Source: Paradesulfitobacterium ferrireducens
GTDB lineage: Bacteria > Bacillota > Desulfitobacteriia > Desulfitobacteriales > Desulfitobacteriaceae
DNA length: 64,000 nt
Assembly: GCF_017310645.1 (NCBI RefSeq)
Contig: NZ_JAFLRH010000037.1
Location: 1 to 64,000, forward strand
Direction of reading: 5' to 3'
Both the position numbers and the translations under genes were made by a program. This document shows, piece by piece, positions 19,766 to 27,440 of the stretch; position 1 is the first letter of the stretch; each line of letters starts with the position of its first letter. The notes beneath the pieces were generated by a model. The model saw nothing but the letters and a program-made list of their open reading frames with translations. It was not told where the DNA came from and ran no database searches.

Positions 19766-21217
19766 TTATTCCTCCACAATCCTGATATTTTCAAGAGACA
19801 TGTCCTCTGTCCCTGTCAGAGAACTACCCTTAGCCTTAGCATAAGTAATATATTCGATGATTTCAGCGGTTATCCGTTCTCCCGGAGCCAAAATCGGAAT
19901 ACCCGGCGGGTAAGCCATGACAAACTCCCCGCTGATACATCCTTTGCTATCTTTCATCGCAACCGAATGCTGATCGGCATAAAAGGCCTGCTGCGGCGCC
20001 AACACCACCTCCGGGCTAATATACTCATAATCAAGCATTCCCTTTTTATCCCTGATGTACAATCTTTTAATTTCAGACAACGAAGAAACAAGGCGTTCTA
20101 AGGCCAACGCCCGATCTCCAACAGAAAGAATCGCCAGGATGTTGCCGATATCACCGAATTCAATCTGAATACCGTAATCATCACGGAGAATGTCATAAAC
20201 CTCAATTCCAGCCAACCCTATGTCCCGCGTGTGAACAGCCAGCTTGGTCCGATCAAAATCATAGACGGAATCTCCATTCATCAGTTCAGAAGCGAAAGCG
20301 TAGTATCCGCCGATTTTATTGATTTCATCCCGGGCATAGTCGGCAAGAGTACAGACCTTTTCAAAAATAGTCCGGCCGTTTAGAGCCAGGTTGCGACGGG
20401 AAATATCCAGGGAAGACAGCAGTAGATAGGAACCGCTGGTGGTCTGGGTTAGGTTAATCATCTGCCGCACATGCCCGACGCCTAAACCCTGATTGATGAG
20501 TAAAAAGGAACTCTGGGTTAACGATCCCCCGGTTTTATGCATGCTGACAGCAGCCATGTCTGCCCCCGCTGCCATCGCACTGGTGGGCATGTTTTCGCCA
20601 AAATAGAAGTGTGTTCCATGAGCCTCATCTACCAGAACATGCATATGATGCTCATGGGCAAGGGCTGTGATTCTTTTTAAATCCGAGCAAATCCCGTAGT
20701 ATGTAGGATTATTGACAAAAATCGCCTTAGCGTCCGGATTTTCATGAACGGCCCTTTCGACGTCATCCAGGGACATCCCTAACGGTATACCCAGCCTTGT
20801 ATGAATACCGGGATTCACATAGACAGGTATTGCCCCACTGATGATCAAGGCGTTAATGGCACTTCGATGGACATTGCGCGGCATGATAATTTTATCGCCT
20901 TGTTTGCATACACTCAAAATCATAGCCTGTACCGCTGAGGTTGTGCCATTAACCATGAAAAAGGCATGATGCGCACCAAAAGCAGCTGCAGCCAGTTCTT
21001 CAGCCTCTTTAATGACAGAGACGGGATGGACAAGATTATCCAACGGTTTCATAGAATTAACATCCACCGCAAGACATTTTTCCCCAAAAAATTCTGCCAG
21101 TCCGGGATTCCCTCTGCCTTGCTTATGCCCAGGAACATCAAAGGGCACCACTCGTTTCGATTTATATTTAAGCAGGGCTTCATAAATCGGAGCCTTGCTT
21201 TGCCACTCAGAATGCAT
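19766..21217 (-). CDS. speA: arginine/ornithine/lysine decarboxylase (probably arginine decarboxylase SpeA)
   Basis: A 483-residue fold-type I PLP decarboxylase. The lysine at about residue 228 in SMHKTGG should carry PLP; DEAHGTHFYFG is the Asp/His region that contacts the cofactor. The C-terminal domain (from about 350) is typical of the short Bacillus SpeA type. The ATG at 21217 has GGCGGTG upstream; an in-frame GTG at 21226 overlaps it. The substrate is inferred as arginine because speE follows and an agmatinase (speB) is 2.5 kb away; ornithine or lysine cannot be excluded by sequence alone. Confidence 0.85.
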   Translation of the reverse strand: MHSEWQSKAPIYEALLKYKSKRVVPFDVPGHKQGRGNPGLAEFFGEKCLAVDVNSMKPLDNLVHPVSVIKEAEELAAAAFGAHHAFFMVNGTTSAVQAMILSVCKQGDKIIMPRNVHRSAINALIISGAIPVYVNPGIHTRLGIPLGMSLDDVERAVHENPDAKAIFVNNPTYYGICSDLKRITALAHEHHMHVLVDEAHGTHFYFGENMPTSAMAAGADMAAVSMHKTGGSLTQSSFLLINQGLGVGHVRQMINLTQTTSGSYLLLSSLDISRRNLALNGRTIFEKVCTLADYARDEINKIGGYYAFASELMNGDSVYDFDRTKLAVHTRDIGLAGIEVYDILRDDYGIQIEFGDIGNILAILSVGDRALALERLVSSLSEIKRLYIRDKKGMLDYEYISPEVVLAPQQAFYADQHSVAMKDSKGCISGEFVMAYPPGIPILAPGERITAEIIEYITYAKAKGSSLTGTEDMSLENIRIVEE

Positions 21218-21351
21218 ACAAATCACCGCCTTTTAGCCCTATTCAAGAGCATGCTGAAAGTAACAAAGTAAATATATTAAAGAAACTGTTTAAAGTCAAT
21301 GCAATGCCCTTATACCTTAACGCTGCCTTGGCGGCCGGTCAGAGGTACGCA

Positions 21352-21410
21352 AAAAGCTTCTCCGAAGAGAAGCTTCAAGTATCATATGGTGGGTTTGAGA
21401 GGACTCGAAC
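21352..21410. repeat. attachment-site direct repeat (copy 1)
   Basis: A 59-base sequence identical to 22968-23026. It comprises the tRNA operon terminator hairpin (AAGCTTCTCCGAAGAGAAGCTT) and the 3' part of tRNA-Val (CCA end, acceptor, T-arm up to the GGACTCGAAC complement). It is the displaced 3' end of the tRNA gene after site-specific integration. Confidence 0.85.
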
Positions 21411-21675
21411 GTACACAACCCAAACCCAAACCCGCTTGTACCAAGGCTCCCAGAAAGTTTGGCAGACTTTGGCAGACTTGGGGAAATACCTTATTTTAGA
21501 AGTTTATTAATATCACCAGCCTTTTTAAGGCATGGCTGTATGTCCCTGCAATAGTTCCGGTACTTTCCTAATTGTTCGGCAACACTGGTAAATGATGCAC
21601 CTACGTCCCACATTATCGAATCAACGTCATGTCTTAAATCATGAATTCGATTATAATGAAGCCTTTTTCAAAACC

Positions 21676-21870
21676 TTATTTTTTGCTGTCCATCCTCACT
21701 TTAGAAAACACAAAGTCATTATCATTAGTCCTTTTTACAAGTGCCATTAATAGCTTATGCTCAAGAAGCTCTTTAACTGTTTCTTCATTAAGTTGAAGCT
21801 CTCTCTTGCTATTTTTGGTCTTGGTATCTTTCAAATATCTTGACCGGGAATTAACAGCCTCAAGTGACAC
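21676..21870 (-). pseudogene. tyrosine recombinase (phage-type integrase) fragment
   Basis: About 64 codons. DTKTKNSKRELQLNEETVKE matches the segment of Int-family proteins that precedes the catalytic domain (K-T-x-x-S-x-R-x-hydrophobic-x-L). The upstream core-binding domain and the downstream HxxR and Tyr boxes are absent, and the frame starts without a ribosome binding site. It is a relic of the integrase that made the flanking repeats. Confidence 0.6.
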
Positions 21871-22087
21871 TCTAATCTTTATTTATCCTTTTCTTATTTA
21901 GGTAAGAGTGTTTGGTAATATATATTTTTAACGCTATAGATGCCAAATACGAAAGTCTTAAAAAAACCAGGAAAATAATTAGATAAGTAATTGGTAAAGC
22001 AAGAATAAAAAGTGTGTTCATTCAATCACATCCTTATTGAGGAAAGGTTGGAAGATATACAAGAAGTCTAAATTAGTTTAATTAGTT

Positions 22088-22849
22088 TTAAACCCCTGAA
22101 TAAGTAGCCCATGAAGTTCCGCCATTGATAAAGAAGTCTACTTTACAGGTAAATTGAGCTGCCCCTTGGTAAACAATATATTGCCAAGTAAGTCTTGCAT
22201 TTGCATAATAATAGAAGGATTGATACTGTGTTGGTATGGTTAATTCTTCCCCTGTACAAGTACCCAAAATAGACCATTCATCAGCGTCAGAAACACTAAT
22301 AATATAGCCATAACCACCTGGATTTAGGGCGTAAGCACATTCAAACCCTCCACCAGACAAAGTACCATCCATTTGTATCCAGGTATTACGGTAAATATAT
22401 GGCTCGGAGCTAACAGTATAATTACTCGAGTACATTAATAATTTATTTGCTTCATCTACCCCGATTGCATCAATTAATTCTTGTTTGTTCTCAAGTGTAA
22501 TTGGTATCTCTTTATTTACAGTCATGGTATTCTTAATGTATGAACCATCTGGGAAAACATACTTTTTAATAGGGTTGTTTGGATCTAATTGGAAAAAATA
22601 TTCTGGAACTGAAGCGAGTTTAACCGGATCCATAGAATCTAGAGGAATACCTTTTTGCAACTTGTTAATAAGTGATGTTTGCTGAAGCTCAGATACTCCC
22701 TCATGAGTTAATTTTATTTTTAATTCAGCAATTTGCTTATCTGTATAAGTAGGGTGAGATTTAGACTCAGCAAAAGCTGGTGTTGTGGTTACCAATAAAA
22801 TCAATAACATTGCAATAATTATTGTTAGAGTTGAATTAGTTTTTTTTAT
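22088..22849 (-). CDS. secreted protein of unknown function, apparent ATA start
   Basis: From the first ATG (22810) the ORF gives 240 residues with a truncated signal sequence. The same frame extends 13 codons upstream to an ATA at 22849, preceded by AGGAGG at ideal spacing, giving IKKTNSTLTIIIAMLLILLVTTTPAFA, a textbook signal peptide of which I quote only this core. The gene thus appears to have an ATG-to-ATA start change or uses a rare ATA start. The mature domain ends in an aromatic, Gly/Tyr-rich region with few cysteines. The family is not recognised. It lies within the integrative element and is AT-rich. Confidence 0.55.
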   Translation of the reverse strand: MKKTNSTLTIIIAMLLILLVTTTPAFAESKSHPTYTDKQIAELKIKLTHEGVSELQQTSLINKLQKGIPLDSMDPVKLASVPEYFFQLDPNNPIKKYVFPDGSYIKNTMTVNKEIPITLENKQELIDAIGVDEANKLLMYSSNYTVSSEPYIYRNTWIQMDGTLSGGGFECAYALNPGGYGYIISVSDADEWSILGTCTGEELTIPTQYQSFYYYANARLTWQYIVYQGAAQFTCKVDFFINGGTSWATYSGV

Positions 22850-22967
22850 AACTTGCCTCCTAAAATAATCTATCCCAACCTTTCCAATAAATATATTATC
22901 ACATAATATATTAACTAATTTATCTTATAATGTCACGAAGATTGTTATATTGTCGATATTGAAAGCC

Positions 22968-23026
22968 AAAAGCTTCTCCGAAGAGAAGCTTCAAGTATCA
23001 TATGGTGGGTTTGAGAGGACTCGAAC
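22968..23026. repeat. attachment-site direct repeat (copy 2), within functional tRNA-Val
   Basis: Identical to 21352-21410. It includes the intact 3' part of tRNA-Val(GAC) and the downstream terminator hairpin AAGCTTCTC/GAGAAGCTT of the tRNA operon (22970-22991). Confidence 0.85.
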
Positions 23027-23079
23027 CTCCGACCCCCGCGATGTCAACGCGGTACTCTAACCAGCTGAGCTACAAACCC
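23003..23079 (-). tRNA. tRNA-Val(GAC)
   Basis: GGGTTTG/CAAACCC acceptor, GAC in the anticodon loop TTGACAT, encoded CCA. It is the last gene of the tRNA operon and the integration target of the element at 21352-23026. Confidence 0.93.
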
Positions 23080-23083
23080 ATAT

Positions 23084-23172
23084 TGGTGCCGAAGACCGGA
23101 ATCGAACCGGTACGGGCTTTAGGGCCCGCGGGATTTTAAGTCCCGTGCGTCTGCCAGTTCCGCCACTTCGGC
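23084..23172 (-). tRNA. tRNA-Leu(TAA)
   Basis: GCCGAAG/CTTCGGC acceptor, long variable arm as expected for Leu, anticodon TAA, encoded CCA. Confidence 0.93.
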
Positions 23173-23181
23173 ATAATTGTT

Positions 23182-23256
<75 letters not shown>

Positions 23257-23359
23257 AGCTAAATAAGACAATGCGTTTTCTTCATTCCAAGGCCAGCAGA
23301 AGTCATTTTTCCACTTACGCGCCTAGAAATACTCCTAAATAAAAAGAAGATAAGAAAAC

Positions 23360-23434
23360 TGGAGCGGGTGACGAGATTCGAACTCGCGACTTTCACCTTG
23401 GCAAGGTGACACTCTACCACTGAGTTACACCCGC
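23360..23434 (-). tRNA. tRNA-Gly(GCC)
   Basis: GCGGGTG/CACCCGC acceptor, anticodon GCC, T-loop GTTCGAATC, encoded CCA. About 100 bases of spacer separate it from tRNA-Cys. Confidence 0.93.
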
Positions 23435-23435
23435 A

Positions 23436-23511
<76 letters not shown>

Positions 23512-23516
23512 AGGTA

Positions 23517-23592
23517 TGGCGACCCCGATCGGACTTGAACCGACGATCTCCTGCGTGACAGGCAGGCATGTTAACCACTACACCACGGGGCC
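23517..23592 (-). tRNA. tRNA-Asp(GTC)
   Basis: GGCCCCG/CGGGGTC acceptor, anticodon GTC, discriminator G, encoded CCA. Confidence 0.93.
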
Positions 23593-23593
23593 A

Positions 23594-23669
<76 letters not shown>

Positions 23670-23683
23670 AAGTGACGAATTTT

Positions 23684-23712
23684 AGTATACACAAAAATAC
23701 TTTGCCTGTCAA
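23684..23712 (-). promoter_or_regulatory. housekeeping promoter of the tRNA operon
   Basis: On the minus strand: TTGACA, 17-base spacer, TATACT, ending 15 bases upstream of tRNA-Val(TAC). It is a near-consensus sigma-A promoter. Confidence 0.85.
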
Positions 23713-23765
23713 AGGCTTTTTACGGGATAATTAATCCAAATTTTAGTGATTTTTGCGTTTTTTAA

Positions 23766-24647
23766 TTATTTGTTTGCAACAAAACCTAAAATAACTTCAC
23801 GCACCAATTTTGCCGCTAATAGCGCAGTTCTTTCACTGCTGTCAAGCGCGGGTGACACTTCTACCAAATCGAACCCCACAACCTTAAGCTCGGACAAAGC
23901 GTGAACTGCTTTTAATATCTCCCGTGAGCTCGCTCCTCCCGCTTCCTGAGTTCCGGTTCCTGGAGCAAAGGCCGGATCCACCACATCAATATCAAGACTT
24001 ACATAGACCGGTTTGCCCTTTAATTCGGGAAGCACGCGCTGAAGCGGTTCCAGCACATCCTCGATGACGAGATGGGTATGCTCCTTGGCATAGAGGAACT
24101 CTTCCCTGGTGCCTGAGCGAATGCCGAATTGATATACATGTTTAGGCTTTAACATCTCCGCCACTTTACGCATCACGGTGGCATGGGAATTGATTTCCCC
24201 GAGATAATCTTCACGCAAATCGGCATGGGCATCGAAATGAACTACACACAATTCAGGGTATTTCTCAGCGAAAGGCTTAATCAACGGATAACTCACCAGG
24301 TGTTCCCCGCCAAGGAAAATAGGGAACTTACCATCGTCAAGGATCAGACGCGCTGCGCTTTCAATGATGTCCAAGGACTTTGGGACATTCCCGAAAGGAA
24401 GAGCCAAATCGCCCAGATCACAATAAGAATAATCGGCCAAATCTTTATCCTGATAGACACTGTATTCTTCGATTCCAATCGAGACATTGCGAATGCTTAA
24501 AGGACCAAGGCGGGTCCCGGGGCGAAAGCTCACCGTAAAATCCATCGGAATTCCCAAAATCACCGCATCCGCTTCCTCGTAAGAAGCTACTGCGCCCATG
24601 AATAACCCCGGCTTGTCGATAAGTTTCATCAGATCTTTTTGTGCCAT
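23766..24647 (-). CDS. speB: agmatinase (agmatine ureohydrolase)
   Basis: A 293-residue ureohydrolase-family enzyme that splits agmatine into putrescine and urea. The binuclear manganese ligands are visible: GGEHLVSYP, HFDAHADLRED and SLDIDVVDPAFAPG. The C-terminal GFDLVEVSP is also family-typical. With speA it gives arginine to agmatine to putrescine, and speE then makes spermidine. It is separated from speA-speE by the tRNA operon. Related ureohydrolases (arginase, formiminoglutamase) are less likely given the context. Confidence 0.88.
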   Translation of the reverse strand: MAQKDLMKLIDKPGLFMGAVASYEEADAVILGIPMDFTVSFRPGTRLGPLSIRNVSIGIEEYSVYQDKDLADYSYCDLGDLALPFGNVPKSLDIIESAARLILDDGKFPIFLGGEHLVSYPLIKPFAEKYPELCVVHFDAHADLREDYLGEINSHATVMRKVAEMLKPKHVYQFGIRSGTREEFLYAKEHTHLVIEDVLEPLQRVLPELKGKPVYVSLDIDVVDPAFAPGTGTQEAGGASSREILKAVHALSELKVVGFDLVEVSPALDSSERTALLAAKLVREVILGFVANK

Positions 24648-24670
24648 CGGTTCTCTCCCATTAGAATATC

Positions 24671-24695
24671 AGGAGGAAGGCACGGCCTTCCTCCT
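24671..24695 (-). terminator. hairpin between glycosyltransferase and speB
   Basis: AGGAGGAAGGC / GCCTTCCTCCT, an 11-bp stem with a 3-base loop, between the glycosyltransferase stop (24712) and the speB start. One arm contains an AGGAGG-like sequence, but it is some 20 bases from the speB ATG. Confidence 0.55.
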
Positions 24696-24711
24696 CTAAT
24701 TTACGCTCAGG

Positions 24712-25986
24712 CTAGTTGGTAGATACTCTCTTCTCCCGTATAACGTCTTCATAGCTGATCGAGCGCGTATGCTTGGTATGGGACCATTCTTTGTCCTTCC
24801 GGTTCAAGAATCCTAAGAAGACAATCGGAATCCAGCTATAGATAAAGATCGGATATAAGATTAAACCGAGGTAGGACCGCCAAGGCAATCTGTCTAAGGC
24901 CAACGCGGCAACAGGGTAAACATATTGAATTGCGGATAGAATCTGCCAGCCGGTCCAGGGCATGACCATCGAGAAAATCTGAGCGTATTCCGGAAGAAAA
25001 GCAGAAACAAGATTCGTCAGCATAAAGAAAGTTGCAATCATGACCAGAGCCGGTTGGAACAGGTGAACGGCAGCATCGATATACATAATTTTTCGTTCGC
25101 GTATTCCTTTAATAACCAGAGGAATAAGATAACGCCCGGCTACATCCACCTGGCCTTGGGCCCAGCGTTTGCGCTGGCGCCAGGATTGGGCGAACGTCAG
25201 CGGCTTCTCATCATACACAACCGCATCATGGGCCCAGGTTGTTTTGATCCCGTGGGAAAGAGCCTTCATGCTGAATTCCAGGTCTTCCGTAAGGGAGGTA
25301 GCCCCCCAGCCCATTTGTTTTAAGACATCCGTTGAAATACACATCCCGGTTCCGCCCAAAACGTTGGACAGCCCTAAGTTATAGCGGGAAAGCTGCAGCA
25401 GGCGGTTGGACAGCCAGAATGCGATCGAAAAGGTGTTAGTAACCCAGGTGTCAAAAGGATTTTTGGAATCCAGATAACACTGAACGATTTTATCCCCCTG
25501 ACATAGTTTGGAGTTCATCTCGATTAAGAAGTTTTCTTTCACCAGGTTGTCCGCATCAAAGATAATGACGGCGTCATATTGGCGCTCCATTTGAAAGAGC
25601 CTGTTAAACATCCATTCCAAGGCATAGCCTTTGCCTTTTTTGACATTGTTAAAGCGCTGATGGACATAAGCCCCGGCCCTGCGGGCGATAAGGGCTGTTC
25701 TATCCGTACAATTGTCCGCCACCACAAAGACGTCAAACAGTTCCCTGGGATAATCCATCTGAAACAGGTTTTCGACCAAAGGTCCGATGACCTGTTCCTC
25801 GTTATGGGCGGCCACAACCACCGCAAATGATTTTTCCGGGATTAAAATCTTATTTTCCCGTTTGCGGTAAAGGCCGAACATAGAAAGCACGAAATAATAA
25901 AATGTAAAAAAGATAATCACAACTTGAGTGGGAACCATTATGACATTAAAAAAATCGGTGCCGGTTAATCCCGAAAACGAATCCAC
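24712..25986 (-). CDS. processive family 2 glycosyltransferase, membrane-bound
   Basis: A 424-residue protein with a membrane segment at residues about 12-37, a GT-A catalytic domain and several C-terminal helices. GT2 motifs: VVAAHNEE, FDADN (DxD-like), TEDLEFS (catalytic Asp) and QRKRWAQGQ (QxxRW), the set seen in cellulose/hyaluronan/poly-GlcNAc synthases. It likely polymerises or transfers sugars from a nucleotide sugar at the inner face of the membrane; the product is unknown. The start is a GTG with GGGGAGG upstream. No other polysaccharide genes are adjacent. Confidence 0.8.
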   Translation of the reverse strand: MDSFSGLTGTDFFNVIMVPTQVVIIFFTFYYFVLSMFGLYRKRENKILIPEKSFAVVVAAHNEEQVIGPLVENLFQMDYPRELFDVFVVADNCTDRTALIARRAGAYVHQRFNNVKKGKGYALEWMFNRLFQMERQYDAVIIFDADNLVKENFLIEMNSKLCQGDKIVQCYLDSKNPFDTWVTNTFSIAFWLSNRLLQLSRYNLGLSNVLGGTGMCISTDVLKQMGWGATSLTEDLEFSMKALSHGIKTTWAHDAVVYDEKPLTFAQSWRQRKRWAQGQVDVAGRYLIPLVIKGIRERKIMYIDAAVHLFQPALVMIATFFMLTNLVSAFLPEYAQIFSMVMPWTGWQILSAIQYVYPVAALALDRLPWRSYLGLILYPIFIYSWIPIVFLGFLNRKDKEWSHTKHTRSISYEDVIREKRVSTN

Positions 25987-26244
25987 GTTCTCAAACCTCC
26001 CCTTTAACCGTTAAAATTCTATCATAGCAATTTCCAGAGTGCAAGAAACAATTCCAAAATTAGCCACGAGTTGGCGGAAGAGTTGTCCGCCTTTTTACCC
26101 AAGGTTGTCCCCTCTATATGTATGAGTCAAATAGCCCGTTAGAACTATTGGGCTAATATTATCATGATCAAAATGATAAAATAATAATTCTTGCTAAAAG
26201 TTAAGGAAAAATTAAGGAAAATTAACGAATCAGAAAGTTGAAAC
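25987..26244. other. intergenic region
   Basis: About 260 bases without an ORF. It contains two weak dyads (AGCCC…GGGCT at about 26133-26152 and TTATCAT…ATGATAA at about 26159-26179) and a short direct repeat AAGGAAAAATT/AAGGAAAATT. It presumably carries the promoter of the glycosyltransferase gene. Confidence 0.35.
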
Positions 26245-26562
26245 CTAACGTTTAGACGTCAGCTTGACTATGATAAAAACAATCAAAGAAGTACAGAATA
26301 TGAGAAACACAAAACTGGCTTTTAAGCTAAAGGCAACGGAAGACCAATAAACCTTACCGACTTGTGAACCCGCTACCCAAGGGATAAGGTTGCGGAAGAC
26401 TGCGGCCAGCCCCTGCCAAATCATGATCATAAAAACAATCCCGGATATTAAAGCTATTATGCCCACGACTCCAACCGGAGTATCCAAAGGCCAGCGGCGT
26501 AATAAATCCCTTTTTAACCAATAAAATTCTACCGCCAAATCCTGAAAGATCTTCCTCAACAT
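26245..26562 (-). CDS. small membrane protein, unknown
   Basis: A 105-residue protein with two strongly hydrophobic segments (residues about 30-57 and 78-100), a basic N-terminus (WLKRDLLRRW) and a basic C-terminus. AGAGGTGAGG precedes the ATG. No family recognised. It stands alone between divergently oriented neighbours. Confidence 0.6.
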   Translation of the reverse strand: MLRKIFQDLAVEFYWLKRDLLRRWPLDTPVGVVGIIALISGIVFMIMIWQGLAAVFRNLIPWVAGSQVGKVYWSSVAFSLKASFVFLIFCTSLIVFIIVKLTSKR

Positions 26563-26676
26563 AAAACCTCACCTCTTGATAGTTTATGTGCGGAAGGTGC
26601 CAGACAGAATTTCGCCGCACTGATGTATTAACTTTAACGAATTTGTCTATAACTAGAGCCAAGGGGGTAGATAGTC

Positions 26677-26793
26677 ATGCCAAAAATGAGTGAAGACGGC
26701 AAATTCGTGCATTGTGCGTTTTGCAACCAGAAATTCCGTTTTCAGTATGACGCACTCCAGCACGAAAAAGAAAAACATGCAGATCAAATGTAA
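26677..26793 (+). CDS. 38-residue C2H2-like zinc-finger microprotein
   Basis: A tiny ORF preceded by AAGGGGGTAG at suitable spacing. The protein contains CAFCNQKFRF followed by HEKEKH, giving C-x2-C-x(about 12)-H-x4-H, the spacing of a classical zinc knuckle. It probably binds zinc and perhaps nucleic acid. It is divergent from the membrane-protein gene at 26245-26562. Confidence 0.6.
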   Translation: MPKMSEDGKFVHCAFCNQKFRFQYDALQHEKEKHADQM

Positions 26794-26873
26794 ACCTGCA
26801 TGCCACTTGCAAACAACGATTCGCTGAACTCATCCAACACTTTATTCCTGCAAAGAAAACTCGGCTTGCGCCA

Positions 26874-26948
26874 CGTTAGTCCCGGTGGGACTAACGCACT
26901 TGTTGCTTTAGCGAAGGCGGAAGCCCGTTAGTCCGTGAACGACTAACG
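26874..26948. repeat. twin REP-like hairpin repeats
   Basis: Two copies of CGTTAGTC…GACTAACGCACTTGTT: 26874-26896 (GTTAGTCCC ggt GGGACTAAC) and 26926-26948 (GTTAGTC cgtgaac GACTAAC), each followed by CACTTGTT. The 280-base gap at 26794-27070 holds no gene besides these repeats. Confidence 0.6.
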
Positions 26949-27070
26949 CACTTGTTTAGTTGCACTTGTGCCACCCAAAAATTATACTTTCTGATTGGTT
27001 GAGAAACTTCGGTACCTTCTTTGTGCTTAAGCCACTTGGCTTAAGCATTTTCTTTCTAGGCGAGCCGATT

Positions 27071-27295
27071 CTAGGCAGCTACCACCTGTGACACAATGAT
27101 GGCAATCCCTATGAGTAAGCCGGCAATTACAATCGCCACCGCACTGTTGTTTTTCTCCAACTCCTTATTAAAATCCAAGGGAATCAGTTTATCAAAAAGT
27201 AAGTACCCTACCGCCAGGATCAGAATTCCTACTACTCCGAATAAAATGCTTAGGCCCAAATTTCCTAAGATAGCAGCTAACGACATATCTAACAC
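27071..27295 (-). CDS. DUF350-family small membrane protein
   Basis: A protein of about 74 residues with two hydrophobic helices separated by a charged loop (DFNKELEKNNSAVAI), the pattern of DUF350 proteins; their function is unknown. The start is uncertain: GTG at 27295 sits 5 bases after GGAGG, ATG at 27286 is the alternative, and the TTG at 27307 overlaps the ribosome binding site. Confidence 0.6.
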   Translation of the reverse strand: MLDMSLAAILGNLGLSILFGVVGILILAVGYLLFDKLIPLDFNKELEKNNSAVAIVIAGLLIGIAIIVSQVVAA

Positions 27296-27380
27296 AACTC
27301 CCTCCAACTACCATTGATTTCCTATATGATTTATTATTCCATAAGCCGGCTCATTATTCAAGCCTTATGTAGATCAAAAC

Positions 27381-27418
27381 ATAGGCCCTGTTCTTTACTC
27401 GCAGCGAACAGGGCCTAT
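27381..27418 (-). terminator. terminator of the AOR operon
   Basis: ATAGGCCCTGTTC / GAACAGGGCCTAT, a 13-bp perfect stem with a 12-base loop, just after the AOR stop on the minus strand. It closes the catabolic run that starts at patA. Confidence 0.8.
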
Positions 27419-27440
27419 ATCTAAGAAGCAATAAATTACT

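Larger units (their letters stand above)
21352..23026. mobile_element. degenerate mini integrative element in tRNA-Val
   Basis: About 1.6 kb bounded by 59-bp direct repeats that contain the 3' half of the tRNA-Val(GAC) gene. Inside are a fragment of a tyrosine recombinase, a secreted protein gene and AT-rich DNA. Just inside the left repeat is the tandem TTTGGCAGAC TTTGGCAGAC (about 21458-21478), of the kind integrases use as arm sites. It is the shrunken remnant of a larger island; no replication or transfer genes remain. Confidence 0.7.

Noticed and set aside
21299-21510. Two plus-strand ORFs at the left att repeat
   Set aside because: They translate the terminator hairpin and the tRNA 3' fragment, and lack ribosome binding sites.
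26874-26948. CRISPR array
   Set aside because: Only two imperfect units with different loop lengths, and no cas genes.
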